Assembly: GCA_029261675.1 (NCBI GenBank)
Contig: JAJDBA010000332.1
Span: forward strand, 1-11,782
From: Nitrospinaceae bacterium
GTDB lineage: Bacteria; Nitrospinota; Nitrospinia; Nitrospinales; VA-1
Length of the DNA: 11,782 bases
Direction: 5' to 3'
Positions 1 to 7,649 of the stretch are shown piece by piece. The translations under genes and the position numbers were made by a program. The notes beneath the pieces are model-generated. The model had not been told where the DNA came from, did not search any database, and saw only the letters and a list, made by a program, of their open reading frames with translations. Position 1 is the first letter of the stretch. Each line of letters begins with the position of its first letter.

Positions 1-534
1 GCCACCATGCTCTCGGGTTAAAGGATGGTTCTCCCATTTATGTACCAGCAACACATCGTACTTCATGGCCTCTTCGAGCGGCAGATTTGTGGAATAGCCG
101 TCCCATGCTTTGATATAAACGAATTTTGCGCTTGGTAATACCCCGCAATAGGCGGCTATATCTGAGAATTTTACTCCCTCCCAGCGGTTATCCATTCGAC
201 TCCACGAGGTAACACAGTGAAAATCGGAAACATCGGTTGTTTGTGGCAATTCCTGAAAGGCATCCCAATCGAAAGTTTTTACATTTTTTACCAGACCTGA
301 AACGGTCAGGTTCCAGCTAAATTCATCCAGCTCGGGGGTGACCCCCAAATCGAGAACTGGCCAACTTTCGACTACTTTTTGCCCCGGTGGTGTTTTTGGG
401 TTCCCATCCCTGTTTAACTCACCACTTCCCTGAGGGATTTCGTCAGGCAGGGCCTTTTTATCTTGAAAAGTCCGGCGATATTGGATCAGCTTTTCTCTGC
501 TTTTGATTTTTTTTGATTCCGGATCGTATGACAT
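1..534 (-). CDS. Sulfite-oxidase-like molybdopterin oxidoreductase, partial (C-terminus beyond window)
   Basis: The reading frame is open from an ATG at 534 to the left edge, giving 178 residues; the 3' end lies outside the window. The protein belongs to the oxidoreductase molybdopterin-binding family (sulfite oxidase/YedY fold). Residues about 60-175 carry the family signatures: a Leu/Val-rich strand followed by SWNLTVSGLV (73-82), then the motif FHCVTSWS (106-112 region), in which C107 is the expected molybdenum ligand, then a VYIKAWDGYSTNLPL segment and an HPLTREHGG segment at the cut end. There is no Tat or Sec signal; the N-terminus is short, charged and polar, as in cytoplasmic YuiH-type members of roughly 200 residues. 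The electron partner and substrate cannot be told. No strong Shine-Dalgarno precedes the ATG, but no other in-frame ATG or GTG is seen in the 66 bases upstream. It is transcribed divergently from the glycan cluster. Confidence 0.88.
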   Translation of the reverse strand, partial: MSYDPESKKIKSREKLIQYRRTFQDKKALPDEIPQGSGELNRDGNPKTPPGQKVVESWPVLDLGVTPELDEFSWNLTVSGLVKNVKTFDWDAFQELPQTTDVSDFHCVTSWSRMDNRWEGVKFSDIAAYCGVLPSAKFVYIKAWDGYSTNLPLEEAMKYDVLLVHKWENHPLTREHGG

Positions 535-606
535 GATTTCTGGGAAAATATAGTTAAATTGTTGAAAATAAAAGATAAAATTAAAATAATATTGGAATGG
601 ATAATG

Positions 607-635
607 TTTTTCCATCTTTATTTTAGATGGAAAAA
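607..635. repeat. Perfect 11-bp inverted repeat with 7-nt spacer
   Basis: TTTTTCCATCT at 607-617 is the exact reverse complement of AGATGGAAAAA at 625-635, with TTATTTT between. The arms begin with T and end with A on both strands, so no U-tract follows the stem in either direction. That argues against an intrinsic terminator and fits better with a protein-binding dyad, or a hairpin near the 5' end of one of the two divergent transcripts. The position between two divergent genes supports an operator, but the function is inferred. Confidence 0.55.
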
Positions 636-773
636 AGGCTCCTGCGTCTCAAAAAATAGTGGAAAAATCATATCTGTTTTCTTGCTGGGATTGATCGGAA
701 AATACCCAGAATAATTGAGGTTAAGTGATTCGACGTTTTCTCCGAAAATATAAAGGACTGCTGATATTAATAC

Positions 774-777
774 GGAG
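774..777 (+). promoter_or_regulatory. Candidate ribosome binding site for the ATG at 788
   Basis: GGAG lies 10 nt upstream of the ATG at 788. It competes with GAGG at 717-720, which sits 4 nt before a GTG at 725. I prefer 788 because translation from it begins directly with the first beta strand of a Rossmann-type fold (MKLKILTFNW). The 21 upstream codons give a basic, hydrophobic stretch with no family resemblance. Confidence 0.45.
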
Positions 778-787
778 CCCTTCCTTT

Positions 788-3700
788 ATGAAATTGAAAA
801 TTCTCACCTTCAACTGGCACGAACCTTATCTTTGTCTCCTATCCCGAATGAATCATGAATTTCTGGTTGTAGAGCCTGAAATTGCACCGAATCATTATAG
901 GAAGTGGGATCAGAATATGCGTCCTGTTCCTGATAACGTCCGCTTGATTTCCATGAAACAGGCCCTGGGAAACCTGGAGCAAGGAGAAATCGATTGCATT
1001 ATTGCACATAACGTAAAGGACCTCATAGAGGTAAAGGATTATTCTCTTCCCAAAATAATGGTTTTTCACAATTGTCTAACCACGGAAATAAACCTGGGTA
1101 ATAACAAGGTCAACAGGGAAGAATATTTACAAAAAATCACCCCATTATTTGAGGGTGTGACGAAAATATTTATTTCAGAAATGAAAAAGGCAGACTGGGA
1201 AATGCAGGGAGAGGTGATTTTACCTGGATTAGATGTTTCCGAGTATGGCGGTTATACAGGTAATGAAGAAAAGGTGTTGCGTGTTGGCAACCTGTTAAAA
1301 GAGCGTGACTTGATGATGGGCTATTCTTTTGGTGAAAAAGTTATAAAAAATCATCCATTGCTTACTCTTGGGATGAACCCTGGAATTCCTGAATCAAGAA
1401 TTTCAGATGGATTTGATGATCTTCTTAATCAATTCCAAAAGAGCCGTGTTTATATCAATACCACCGTGGACGGCTTTGAAGATGGCTATAACCTGGCTAT
1501 GCTTGAAGCTATGGCAACGGGTATGCCGGTTGTGACTTCACATAATAAGACATCCCCAATCTGTGATGGAATAAACGGTTTCAGCTCCAACGATCCTGAC
1601 TATTTAAATCGCTGTATTGGAAAGCTTATGCAAGATCCTGTGCTGGCGAAAGATATAGGTGAAAAGGCTAGAAAAACGGTTGCAGAAAAATTTCCGATAA
1701 ATAAGTTTATTCAGTCCTGGAGCAGGGGAGTTGAATTGGCCATCAATGATTTTCTCAAGCGAACTGGAATTAATTTACAAGGGGATGCAACTCCGTTCTC
1801 AGAGAAATACAGAAAAAATATCCTAATGGATTTCGTCTCCTATCCAGCGACAACAGCGCATTATATGGAAAGGGCATTGCGGCAAAACCATAATGTTATG
1901 ACTTGTGGTGCGCAAATCAATGATGAAATAAAAAAGTGTTGGAATCTGGAAGCCTTAAATTGGGAGGTCACTCCACAAGATATTCCTCGAGGAAACGCCA
2001 CTCCGTTAAAGCAAGTGTTGGATCAGCTCCCGAAGGGTTGGAAGCCTGACTTCTATTTTTGGGTGGAAACAGGCCTAAGTGGGATACCAACGGATATACA
2101 GGAATATGATCTGCCTAAAGTTTGCTACCTCATAGATACCCATATCAATTATGAAAAGCATGTGGATATAGCAAGTAATTTCGATTTTATTTTTCTTGCT
2201 CAAAAAGCTTATGTAGAAAAAATGAAAGAGGCAGGAATAAAGAACGTTTTTTGGCTGCCGCTGGCTTGTGATCCTGATATTCATGGAAAAGTTGAGCAGG
2301 ACAAAAAATGGGATGTGGGTTTTGTCGGTACGATACCGGAAACTCAGAACCGAAGAAAAGACCTTCTTGAAAGAATCGGCTCGAGTTTCAATTTAAGCTG
2401 CGAACGTAAGTTTATGGATGAAATGGCTGAACATTATTCACAGTCAAAGATAGTTTTTAACAACGCCATTAACAATGACCTCAATATGCGAGTATTTGAA
2501 GCCTTGTGCTCTGGAAGCCTACTGGTTACAGACTGTGCTCGTGGACTTGAAGAAATGTTTGAAAACAGGAAGCACTTGATTGTCTATGAAGATGAAAATA
2601 TCGAGAAATTGATTGCTCACTATCTGAACAATGATAAAGAAAGAGAGCACATCGCTGAGCAGGGAAGACAGGAGGTCTTAGAAAACCATACTTATGCGCA
2701 TCGGGCTGACAATCTGATGAGCGTGCTTAACCGTAAAATCGGCGAGCATGCTAAAGAATCAAGTGATGTAGACAAACCGGAAAACTATTACAAAAATATT
2801 CGCCACGACTTAATTCCTCTGGTTCCAGAAGATGCAAATTGCATTCTTGAAGTGGGTTGTGCAGAAGGCATGACAGGCAATGAACTTAAAAAGCGGCCGG
2901 GCGTATTTGTGGCTGGGATTGAGAATAATGAAATCGCTGCTGAGATGGCGCGAAAGGTACTCGATGATGTGGTTACCGGTGACATTGAATGCATGGATAT
3001 TCCCTATAGTCCTTCAGCATTCGATTGCATCATTTTTGCAGATGTTCTGGAGCATCTGGTGAACCCACTTGATGTTCTAAAGAAGGTGAGCAAGCTTTTA
3101 AAAAAAGACGGCACAATCATAATGAGCATACCCAATGTGCAATTCTATGGGGTGGTGCACCAATTGATTGAAGGGAACTGGACTTATCAAAAGGAGGGCA
3201 TTCTCGATGAAACTCATCTCAGGTTCTTTACTTTTAAGGAAATCGAAAAGCTTGTAAAAGAGGCTGGATTTTCTATTCAGCGAATTGAGGAAACTCTCGA
3301 TCCACAATACGAGAAATTTTCAAACGAAAATCATACGGCCTTAAAATTTGGGCGACTATCGATAGACGGTTTGACCGCAGAGGAGATTCGTAGGTTTTTT
3401 GTTTTTCAATACAAAATTGTTGCTGGCAAGGCAATGGTTGATATTAATAATGAAACCCCGGATGGAAATATGGTTATGGAAAAGCTTTTAACCGAGGCAT
3501 TAAATAATTTTGATAAAGCGGAGTATGAAGCGGCAATAAGTAAATATGAGGAGGTTTTGGAAGTGGATGCGACTTCTCCTGAAGCCTTGGTAGGTGTTGG
3601 GAATTGTTATATGAGATTGCAAAATCCACAAAAAGCAGAAGTCAATTTTATAAAGGCAAAGACTCATGATGCGGGATTTTATAAGCCTTGGTTGGGGTTG

Positions 3701-4138
3701 GGGCTGCTAGAGCTATATAAGGAGAATACAAAACAGGCTGAAATTTATTTAAAAAAATCTATAGAACTAAATCCACAAAGTGATAAGACATTTTGCGCAC
3801 TGGGTATATTGAAAACAAATACAAATGATCTCAAAGAATCTGAGGAATACTTTTGCCGTGCATTGGATGTGAATGCGGATCATATATTGGCAATGAAATC
3901 ACTAATTGAGATTTCCTATAAAACTGAAAGTTTTGATAGGGTGTACGATCATTTAAAATGTTTTTTGGAAATTCACCCTGCGAATGTAAATATGTTATTT
4001 GCTATGGCAGGTATTCAGTTTAAAAGAGGTGAGATTGAAGACTCGTTACAGACTCTGGATGAGGTTTTACTTCTTGATCCAAAACACCAGTATGCATTGG
4101 ATTTTCAGAACAGTGTTCGAACGGTTTCTGTTGAATAG
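788..4138 (+). CDS. Four-module glycan protein: GT4-type glycosyltransferase, CgeB-type glycosyltransferase, SAM methyltransferase, TPR
   Basis: This 1116-residue cytoplasmic protein has no signal peptide or membrane segment. Residues 1-325 form a GT-B glycosyltransferase of GT4 type, with the donor-site motif DGYNLAMLEAMATGMPVV (232-249). Residues about 344-648 form a second GT-B unit of CgeB/DUF3880 type (KNILMDFVSYP start, VGFVGTIPE at 510-518, NMRVFEALCSGSLLVTD at 566-582). Residues about 665-840 form a class I SAM methyltransferase: ILEVGCAEG (686-694) is motif I, followed by acidic GIEN, FADVLEHL (750-757) and a late HLRFFTFKEIEKL. Residues about 895-1105 hold roughly six TPR-like helix pairs, with endings such as LEVD, IELNP and LLLDP. 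Family knowledge predicts sugar transfer plus methylation of a glycan or its carrier; acceptor and sugar are unknown. The downstream gene begins 8 bp later, so it is the first gene of an operon. The first GT4 glutamate is replaced by Asp at 232. The start could instead be GTG at 725 (1137 residues). Confidence 0.85.
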   Translation: MKLKILTFNWHEPYLCLLSRMNHEFLVVEPEIAPNHYRKWDQNMRPVPDNVRLISMKQALGNLEQGEIDCIIAHNVKDLIEVKDYSLPKIMVFHNCLTTEINLGNNKVNREEYLQKITPLFEGVTKIFISEMKKADWEMQGEVILPGLDVSEYGGYTGNEEKVLRVGNLLKERDLMMGYSFGEKVIKNHPLLTLGMNPGIPESRISDGFDDLLNQFQKSRVYINTTVDGFEDGYNLAMLEAMATGMPVVTSHNKTSPICDGINGFSSNDPDYLNRCIGKLMQDPVLAKDIGEKARKTVAEKFPINKFIQSWSRGVELAINDFLKRTGINLQGDATPFSEKYRKNILMDFVSYPATTAHYMERALRQNHNVMTCGAQINDEIKKCWNLEALNWEVTPQDIPRGNATPLKQVLDQLPKGWKPDFYFWVETGLSGIPTDIQEYDLPKVCYLIDTHINYEKHVDIASNFDFIFLAQKAYVEKMKEAGIKNVFWLPLACDPDIHGKVEQDKKWDVGFVGTIPETQNRRKDLLERIGSSFNLSCERKFMDEMAEHYSQSKIVFNNAINNDLNMRVFEALCSGSLLVTDCARGLEEMFENRKHLIVYEDENIEKLIAHYLNNDKEREHIAEQGRQEVLENHTYAHRADNLMSVLNRKIGEHAKESSDVDKPENYYKNIRHDLIPLVPEDANCILEVGCAEGMTGNELKKRPGVFVAGIENNEIAAEMARKVLDDVVTGDIECMDIPYSPSAFDCIIFADVLEHLVNPLDVLKKVSKLLKKDGTIIMSIPNVQFYGVVHQLIEGNWTYQKEGILDETHLRFFTFKEIEKLVKEAGFSIQRIEETLDPQYEKFSNENHTALKFGRLSIDGLTAEEIRRFFVFQYKIVAGKAMVDINNETPDGNMVMEKLLTEALNNFDKAEYEAAISKYEEVLEVDATSPEALVGVGNCYMRLQNPQKAEVNFIKAKTHDAGFYKPWLGLGLLELYKENTKQAEIYLKKSIELNPQSDKTFCALGILKTNTNDLKESEEYFCRALDVNADHILAMKSLIEISYKTESFDRVYDHLKCFLEIHPANVNMLFAMAGIQFKRGEIEDSLQTLDEVLLLDPKHQYALDFQNSVRTVSVE

Positions 4139-4143
4139 AGGTG
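4138..4143 (+). promoter_or_regulatory. Ribosome binding site overlapping the upstream stop codon
   Basis: GAGGTG at 4138-4143 matches the Shine-Dalgarno consensus and overlaps the TAG stop of the previous gene. Its GAGG core lies 5 nt before the ATG at 4147, which makes 4147 a better start than the in-frame GTG at 4141 that is itself inside this site. The layout suggests translational coupling. Confidence 0.65.
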
Positions 4144-4146
4144 CTT

Positions 4147-5934
4147 ATGGATTTATTTGAAAAAAATTTAAAGCTCCTTCAAAAGCATGACCTTGCACTT
4201 GCAAGTAGGGTTAAGCGTCATGGACCTCCCGAAAACGTAAGAGTTAGTTTGTCTAAAGAGGGATTGCCAGTACCGCAAATCGCGGGTACCAGTCTCCATA
4301 GCCAATATCATCCTGTAAAGGAAGCGGAGCAACTTACTCGCGGGTTCGAATCTGATGAAAATTCTCGAACTATCGTATTTGGTTTAGGGTTTGGATATCA
4401 CGTTTTGCCTTTACTGCAGAAGGGTGAGGTAACGGTTATAGAACCTTTGATGACAATGTTCAGGGCTTTTATGTCCTCGATTGACCTTGCTCCATTTTTA
4501 CCTGGAGTGAGGTTTAGAATTGCACAAACCCCGGCAAGTCTGTTAGCTCGATACGAGCCAAAATGTTGGAACATCTTCAGGCATATTCCCTCCATCCGAA
4601 TTGGGGAAGCCTATTACCAGCAGTTGGAAAAAGGACTAGAAGCTCGAAAATTTATTTCTAGCAAAACCTTAAAGGTTCTGGTTGTAAAACCGATTTATGG
4701 AGGGTCTCTTCCTACCGCAAACTATTGTGTAGATGCTTTAAAAAATCTAGGCCATGAAGTTGAGACGGTGGATTGCGATAAATTTGCCGATGGATTTTTC
4801 TCTCTTAAAGAAACTACAAAAATAAAAGCCAATGCAGAAGTTTTATCACAAAAATTCCTAAACTTAATGGGTGAGGTCACAGCTGCAAAAGCTGCAGAAT
4901 TTAGGCCGGATATGATCCTTGCATTGGCGCAGGCTCCCCTATCCCCTGAAGCCATCCATCGTTTGAAAGAACTGAAAATTCCCGTCGCTTTTTGGTTTGT
5001 CGAGGATTTTCGTACTTTACCCTATTGGAAAGAGGTGGCATCAGCGTACGATCACTTTTTCACCATACAAAAGGATGGCTTTCACCCGGAGTTGATTTCT
5101 GCCGGGGTAAAAGATTGTTACTACCTGCCACAAGCTGCACACCCTACTGTTCACCGACCTTTGGAGTTATCTTTTGAACAGAAGAAATTATATAAAGCAG
5201 ATCTTTCATTTATGGGTGCGGCTTATCATAATAGAGTGCAATCGTTTCCACGACTGCTTGATATAGATTTTAAAATATGGGGAACGGGCTGGGACTTGAA
5301 CTCACCATTAGGAAAACGGGTTCAAAATAATAATGAGAGAGTAACTACAGAAGAAACAGTAAATATTTATAATGCAGCAAAAATAAATTTAAACCTTCAC
5401 TCTTCTTTGTACCATTACGGGATAAATCCGGATGGGGATTTTATTAACCCCAGAACTTTTGAAATCTCATCCTGTAAAAGATTTCAATTGTTGGATTGTC
5501 GCTCTGACCTATCCAACCTTTTTAAGGTGGGTGAAGAACTAGTGGTTTTTAATTCTCTTGATGAACTAAAAGACCAGATCAATTTCTATATCGCAAACCC
5601 AGATATGAGAAGTGAGATTGCCAATCGGTCTTACCATAGGGTTTTAGCGGAGCATACCATTGAGCATCGTATGCAGGAGTTATTGATTCATGTATTCATC
5701 AATCGGTTTGATTCTCTGCAAAAAATCGAGGCGAGCAGACTAGATCCATTGTCTTACTGTATTGAAAAGGCGGGAAGGGATACAACCTTGGGGAAATACC
5801 TCGAAGAGTTTGAAGGTACAAAGAATTTTTCGCTTAAAACCCTGGCAAATAATATTCACAACGGTAAAGGCGACCTGGATGATAATGAAACATTGCTAAT
5901 GATATTGGACCAAGTGATGCAGGAGAAAGTTTAG
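4147..5934 (+). CDS. Maf N-terminal-like domain fused to a CgeB-type glycosyltransferase
   Basis: The protein has 595 residues, with no signal or transmembrane segment. Residues 1-165 resemble the N-terminal domain of Maf (motility accessory factor) flagellin glycosylation proteins: an N-terminal LFEKNLKLL helix, the SLHSQYHPVKEAEQL motif (49-63), a Rossmann-like glycine stretch VFGLGFGYHVLPLL (77-90) and VIEP (97-100). The central Maf catalytic (MptE-like) domain is absent. From residue 175 (LKVLVVKP) to about 520 the protein is CgeB/DUF3880-like, including WFVEDFR (283-289), LSFMGAAYHNR (353-363), GTGW (379-382) and the late glycosyltransferase motif NPRTFEISSCKRFQL (434-448). The last 75 residues are helical and unassigned. 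The likely role is a sugar transferase acting with its neighbours on a protein or lipid-linked glycan; the substrate is unknown. It sits 8 bp after the preceding gene and 2 bp before the next. The Maf assignment is by motif recall, not by search. Confidence 0.82.
   Translation: MDLFEKNLKLLQKHDLALASRVKRHGPPENVRVSLSKEGLPVPQIAGTSLHSQYHPVKEAEQLTRGFESDENSRTIVFGLGFGYHVLPLLQKGEVTVIEPLMTMFRAFMSSIDLAPFLPGVRFRIAQTPASLLARYEPKCWNIFRHIPSIRIGEAYYQQLEKGLEARKFISSKTLKVLVVKPIYGGSLPTANYCVDALKNLGHEVETVDCDKFADGFFSLKETTKIKANAEVLSQKFLNLMGEVTAAKAAEFRPDMILALAQAPLSPEAIHRLKELKIPVAFWFVEDFRTLPYWKEVASAYDHFFTIQKDGFHPELISAGVKDCYYLPQAAHPTVHRPLELSFEQKKLYKADLSFMGAAYHNRVQSFPRLLDIDFKIWGTGWDLNSPLGKRVQNNNERVTTEETVNIYNAAKINLNLHSSLYHYGINPDGDFINPRTFEISSCKRFQLLDCRSDLSNLFKVGEELVVFNSLDELKDQINFYIANPDMRSEIANRSYHRVLAEHTIEHRMQELLIHVFINRFDSLQKIEASRLDPLSYCIEKAGRDTTLGKYLEEFEGTKNFSLKTLANNIHNGKGDLDDNETLLMILDQVMQEKV
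5921..5926 (+). promoter_or_regulatory. Ribosome binding site for the GTG-initiated GT9 gene
   Basis: AGGAGA lies inside the end of the previous gene, 10 nt before the GTG at 5937. No closer ATG gives a complete first beta strand: the GTG start places ARNILILSLTRMGDLIQ at the N-terminus, as expected for GT9 proteins, whereas the next in-frame ATG (codon 13) would delete that strand. Confidence 0.55.
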
Positions 5935-5936
5935 CC

Positions 5937-7649
5937 GTGGCCCGAAATATATTGATTCTTAGTTTAACTCGAATGGGGGATTTGATTCAGACGACTCCTT
6001 TGATTCAGGGGCTTAAAGATAAATATCCCGACGCAAGGATAACTTTGATGGTGTCAAGTGATTTTGAGGATGCGGTTTCACTAATACCCGGTGTCGATGA
6101 TTCCCTTGTTTTCAACCTCAGACAATTCAAAGACCCCAGTGCATGGGAAGATGAGTCTTGGGTAAAAATATACCGTTATATTGAATCTGAATTAAATAGC
6201 ATTCGTGATAAAAATTATGATTTGTTAGTGAACCTGAGTCATTCGCGTTTCAGTGCATTGATGGTTCATTATCTAAAGGTGAAAAATGTTATTGGGTTTC
6301 ATTGTAGTGCCACTGGAGATCGATTGACGGGGCATCCTTGGATGCAATATTTTGGTACAGAACCTTTTAATCGTAATTTTAACGAATTTAATCTTGTTGA
6401 GATTTTTTCCAGAAGTTCTGATATCGACATGACTGGAAGAGAGATTCAAGTCCTTGAAAGCAGCACTGACTCTTGTAGTGATCAAGAGGGACTTTTTAAT
6501 TTCTCAAAGTCGGACGATGATTTGGTTATTGGATTTCAAATTGGTTCCAGCCTGGAGAACAGAAGATGGTCAACCGCATCTTTTGCAAAATTAGCAGACT
6601 TATTGGTTGAAAAGTTAAATGTGCGAATTTTACTTTTTGGTGTGGCATCGGAAAGTAAATCGGCCGCAGAAATGATTCAGCTAGTAAGCAATAAGGATCG
6701 TGTTACCGATTTAACCGGAAAGACAGACTTAAAGCAGTTAACAGGTTTACTAAAGGGATGTGATTATCTAGTTACAAATGATACCGGGACGATGCACTTA
6801 GCGGCAGCATTGAATACAAAAATAATTGGATTGTTTTTTGCCCATGCTCATCCTTTCGAGACAGCCCCTTTTTCCTCTGGCCATCTCATTTTCCAGGCGC
6901 GCATTTCTTGCGCTCCATGTAGCTATGGAGTTCATTGTAGTAATATCGTATGTGTTGAAAAAGTTCTGCCTGAGCATATTCTGACATTTGTTGAGAATCA
7001 TATTGAACACAAAAAATGGCAAATGCCATCCGATTTAATAAATGCATCCGAATTAAATGTATATGAAACTGTAACGTCATCGGATGGCCTAATTCGTTTG
7101 AAACCTGTAATCAGGCATGCCCTCGAATTAGAAGATATATTTCGTTTGGCATATTCTGTTTTATGGCGAGAGGCTTTAGTTCCTGAAACAAGCACGAATA
7201 TATTAAGTTTGCAGGAATTGCTGGAGGAATATGAAAATTCAGACTCGCAAACTGTTAGAGAGTTACTGGGAAATAAGATGGAATTGCTGGAAACGATTGA
7301 AGCGTTAGGTGAAGAAGGGGCCCGGTTATGCGAAGGTATTGTGAAAAGTGCTGCGCATGCTTTACCTGTCAAATTAGTTAGGTTTGGAGACGAGATTCAA
7401 AAGATAGATGAAAAAATTGAGCTGACCGGCATGGCTCATCCAGAGTTGAAGCCAATTACAGACATGTTCACTAAAAGAAAAGAAAACCTGATGGGAAGTG
7501 ATATAAGTCGACTGGGAATTGAAAGTCAAAAGTGTTACACGTTGCTAAGAAACGAATCGCGTCGAATGATAGAGATACTCACAGCTGAAGATGTCGGTGT
7601 GTCCTACAGCACACATAGCTCCATAAGGGTTGCTGTTCCTGGCAGATAA
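5937..7649 (+). CDS. GT9 (heptosyltransferase-family) glycosyltransferase with long C-terminal extension
   Basis: This 570-residue protein starts at GTG. Residues 1-355 are a GT-B fold of family 9, the ADP-heptose:LPS heptosyltransferase family. The N-terminus NILILSLTRMGDLIQTTPLI is the typical first strand and acceptor-side glycine loop. VIGFQIGSS (197-205) opens the C-terminal half, and NDTGTMHLAAAL (281-292) is the family's nucleotide-sugar motif. A cysteine cluster follows (C325, C328, C334, C339; CAPCSYGVHC), a feature seen in many GT9 proteins. Family members add heptose or related sugars to LPS core or other glycans in the cytoplasm; the sugar here is not predictable. Residues about 360-570 are a largely helical region, with an acidic segment around 425-465, that I do not recognise. 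The protein is far longer than the usual 330-360 residues. It is the last gene of the cluster, and its final 46 bp overlap the convergent phosphoglycerate kinase gene. No terminator hairpin with a U-tract follows. Confidence 0.87.
   Translation: MARNILILSLTRMGDLIQTTPLIQGLKDKYPDARITLMVSSDFEDAVSLIPGVDDSLVFNLRQFKDPSAWEDESWVKIYRYIESELNSIRDKNYDLLVNLSHSRFSALMVHYLKVKNVIGFHCSATGDRLTGHPWMQYFGTEPFNRNFNEFNLVEIFSRSSDIDMTGREIQVLESSTDSCSDQEGLFNFSKSDDDLVIGFQIGSSLENRRWSTASFAKLADLLVEKLNVRILLFGVASESKSAAEMIQLVSNKDRVTDLTGKTDLKQLTGLLKGCDYLVTNDTGTMHLAAALNTKIIGLFFAHAHPFETAPFSSGHLIFQARISCAPCSYGVHCSNIVCVEKVLPEHILTFVENHIEHKKWQMPSDLINASELNVYETVTSSDGLIRLKPVIRHALELEDIFRLAYSVLWREALVPETSTNILSLQELLEEYENSDSQTVRELLGNKMELLETIEALGEEGARLCEGIVKSAAHALPVKLVRFGDEIQKIDEKIELTGMAHPELKPITDMFTKRKENLMGSDISRLGIESQKCYTLLRNESRRMIEILTAEDVGVSYSTHSSIRVAVPGR

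Larger units (their letters stand above)
535..787. other. Divergent intergenic spacer
   Basis: This AT-rich spacer separates the minus-strand molybdoenzyme gene from the plus-strand glycan cluster, so it should hold both promoters. I find no convincing -35/-10 pair on either strand, and no sigma-54 type TGGCA-N-TTGC element. Its one clear structure is the inverted repeat at 607-635. A GTG at 725 with GAGG at 717-720 could extend the downstream gene into the spacer by 21 codons. Confidence 0.5.

Noticed and set aside
725..787. 21-residue N-terminal extension of the first glycan protein from GTG at 725
   Set aside because: It has a GAGG only 4 nt upstream and no family resemblance; the ATG at 788 begins exactly at the first Rossmann strand. 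Kept as an alternative only.
6998..7372. 124-codon minus-strand frame inside the GT9 gene
   Set aside because: It is antisense to a well-supported coding region, is Ser/Asn-rich without motifs, and is best explained as a shadow frame.
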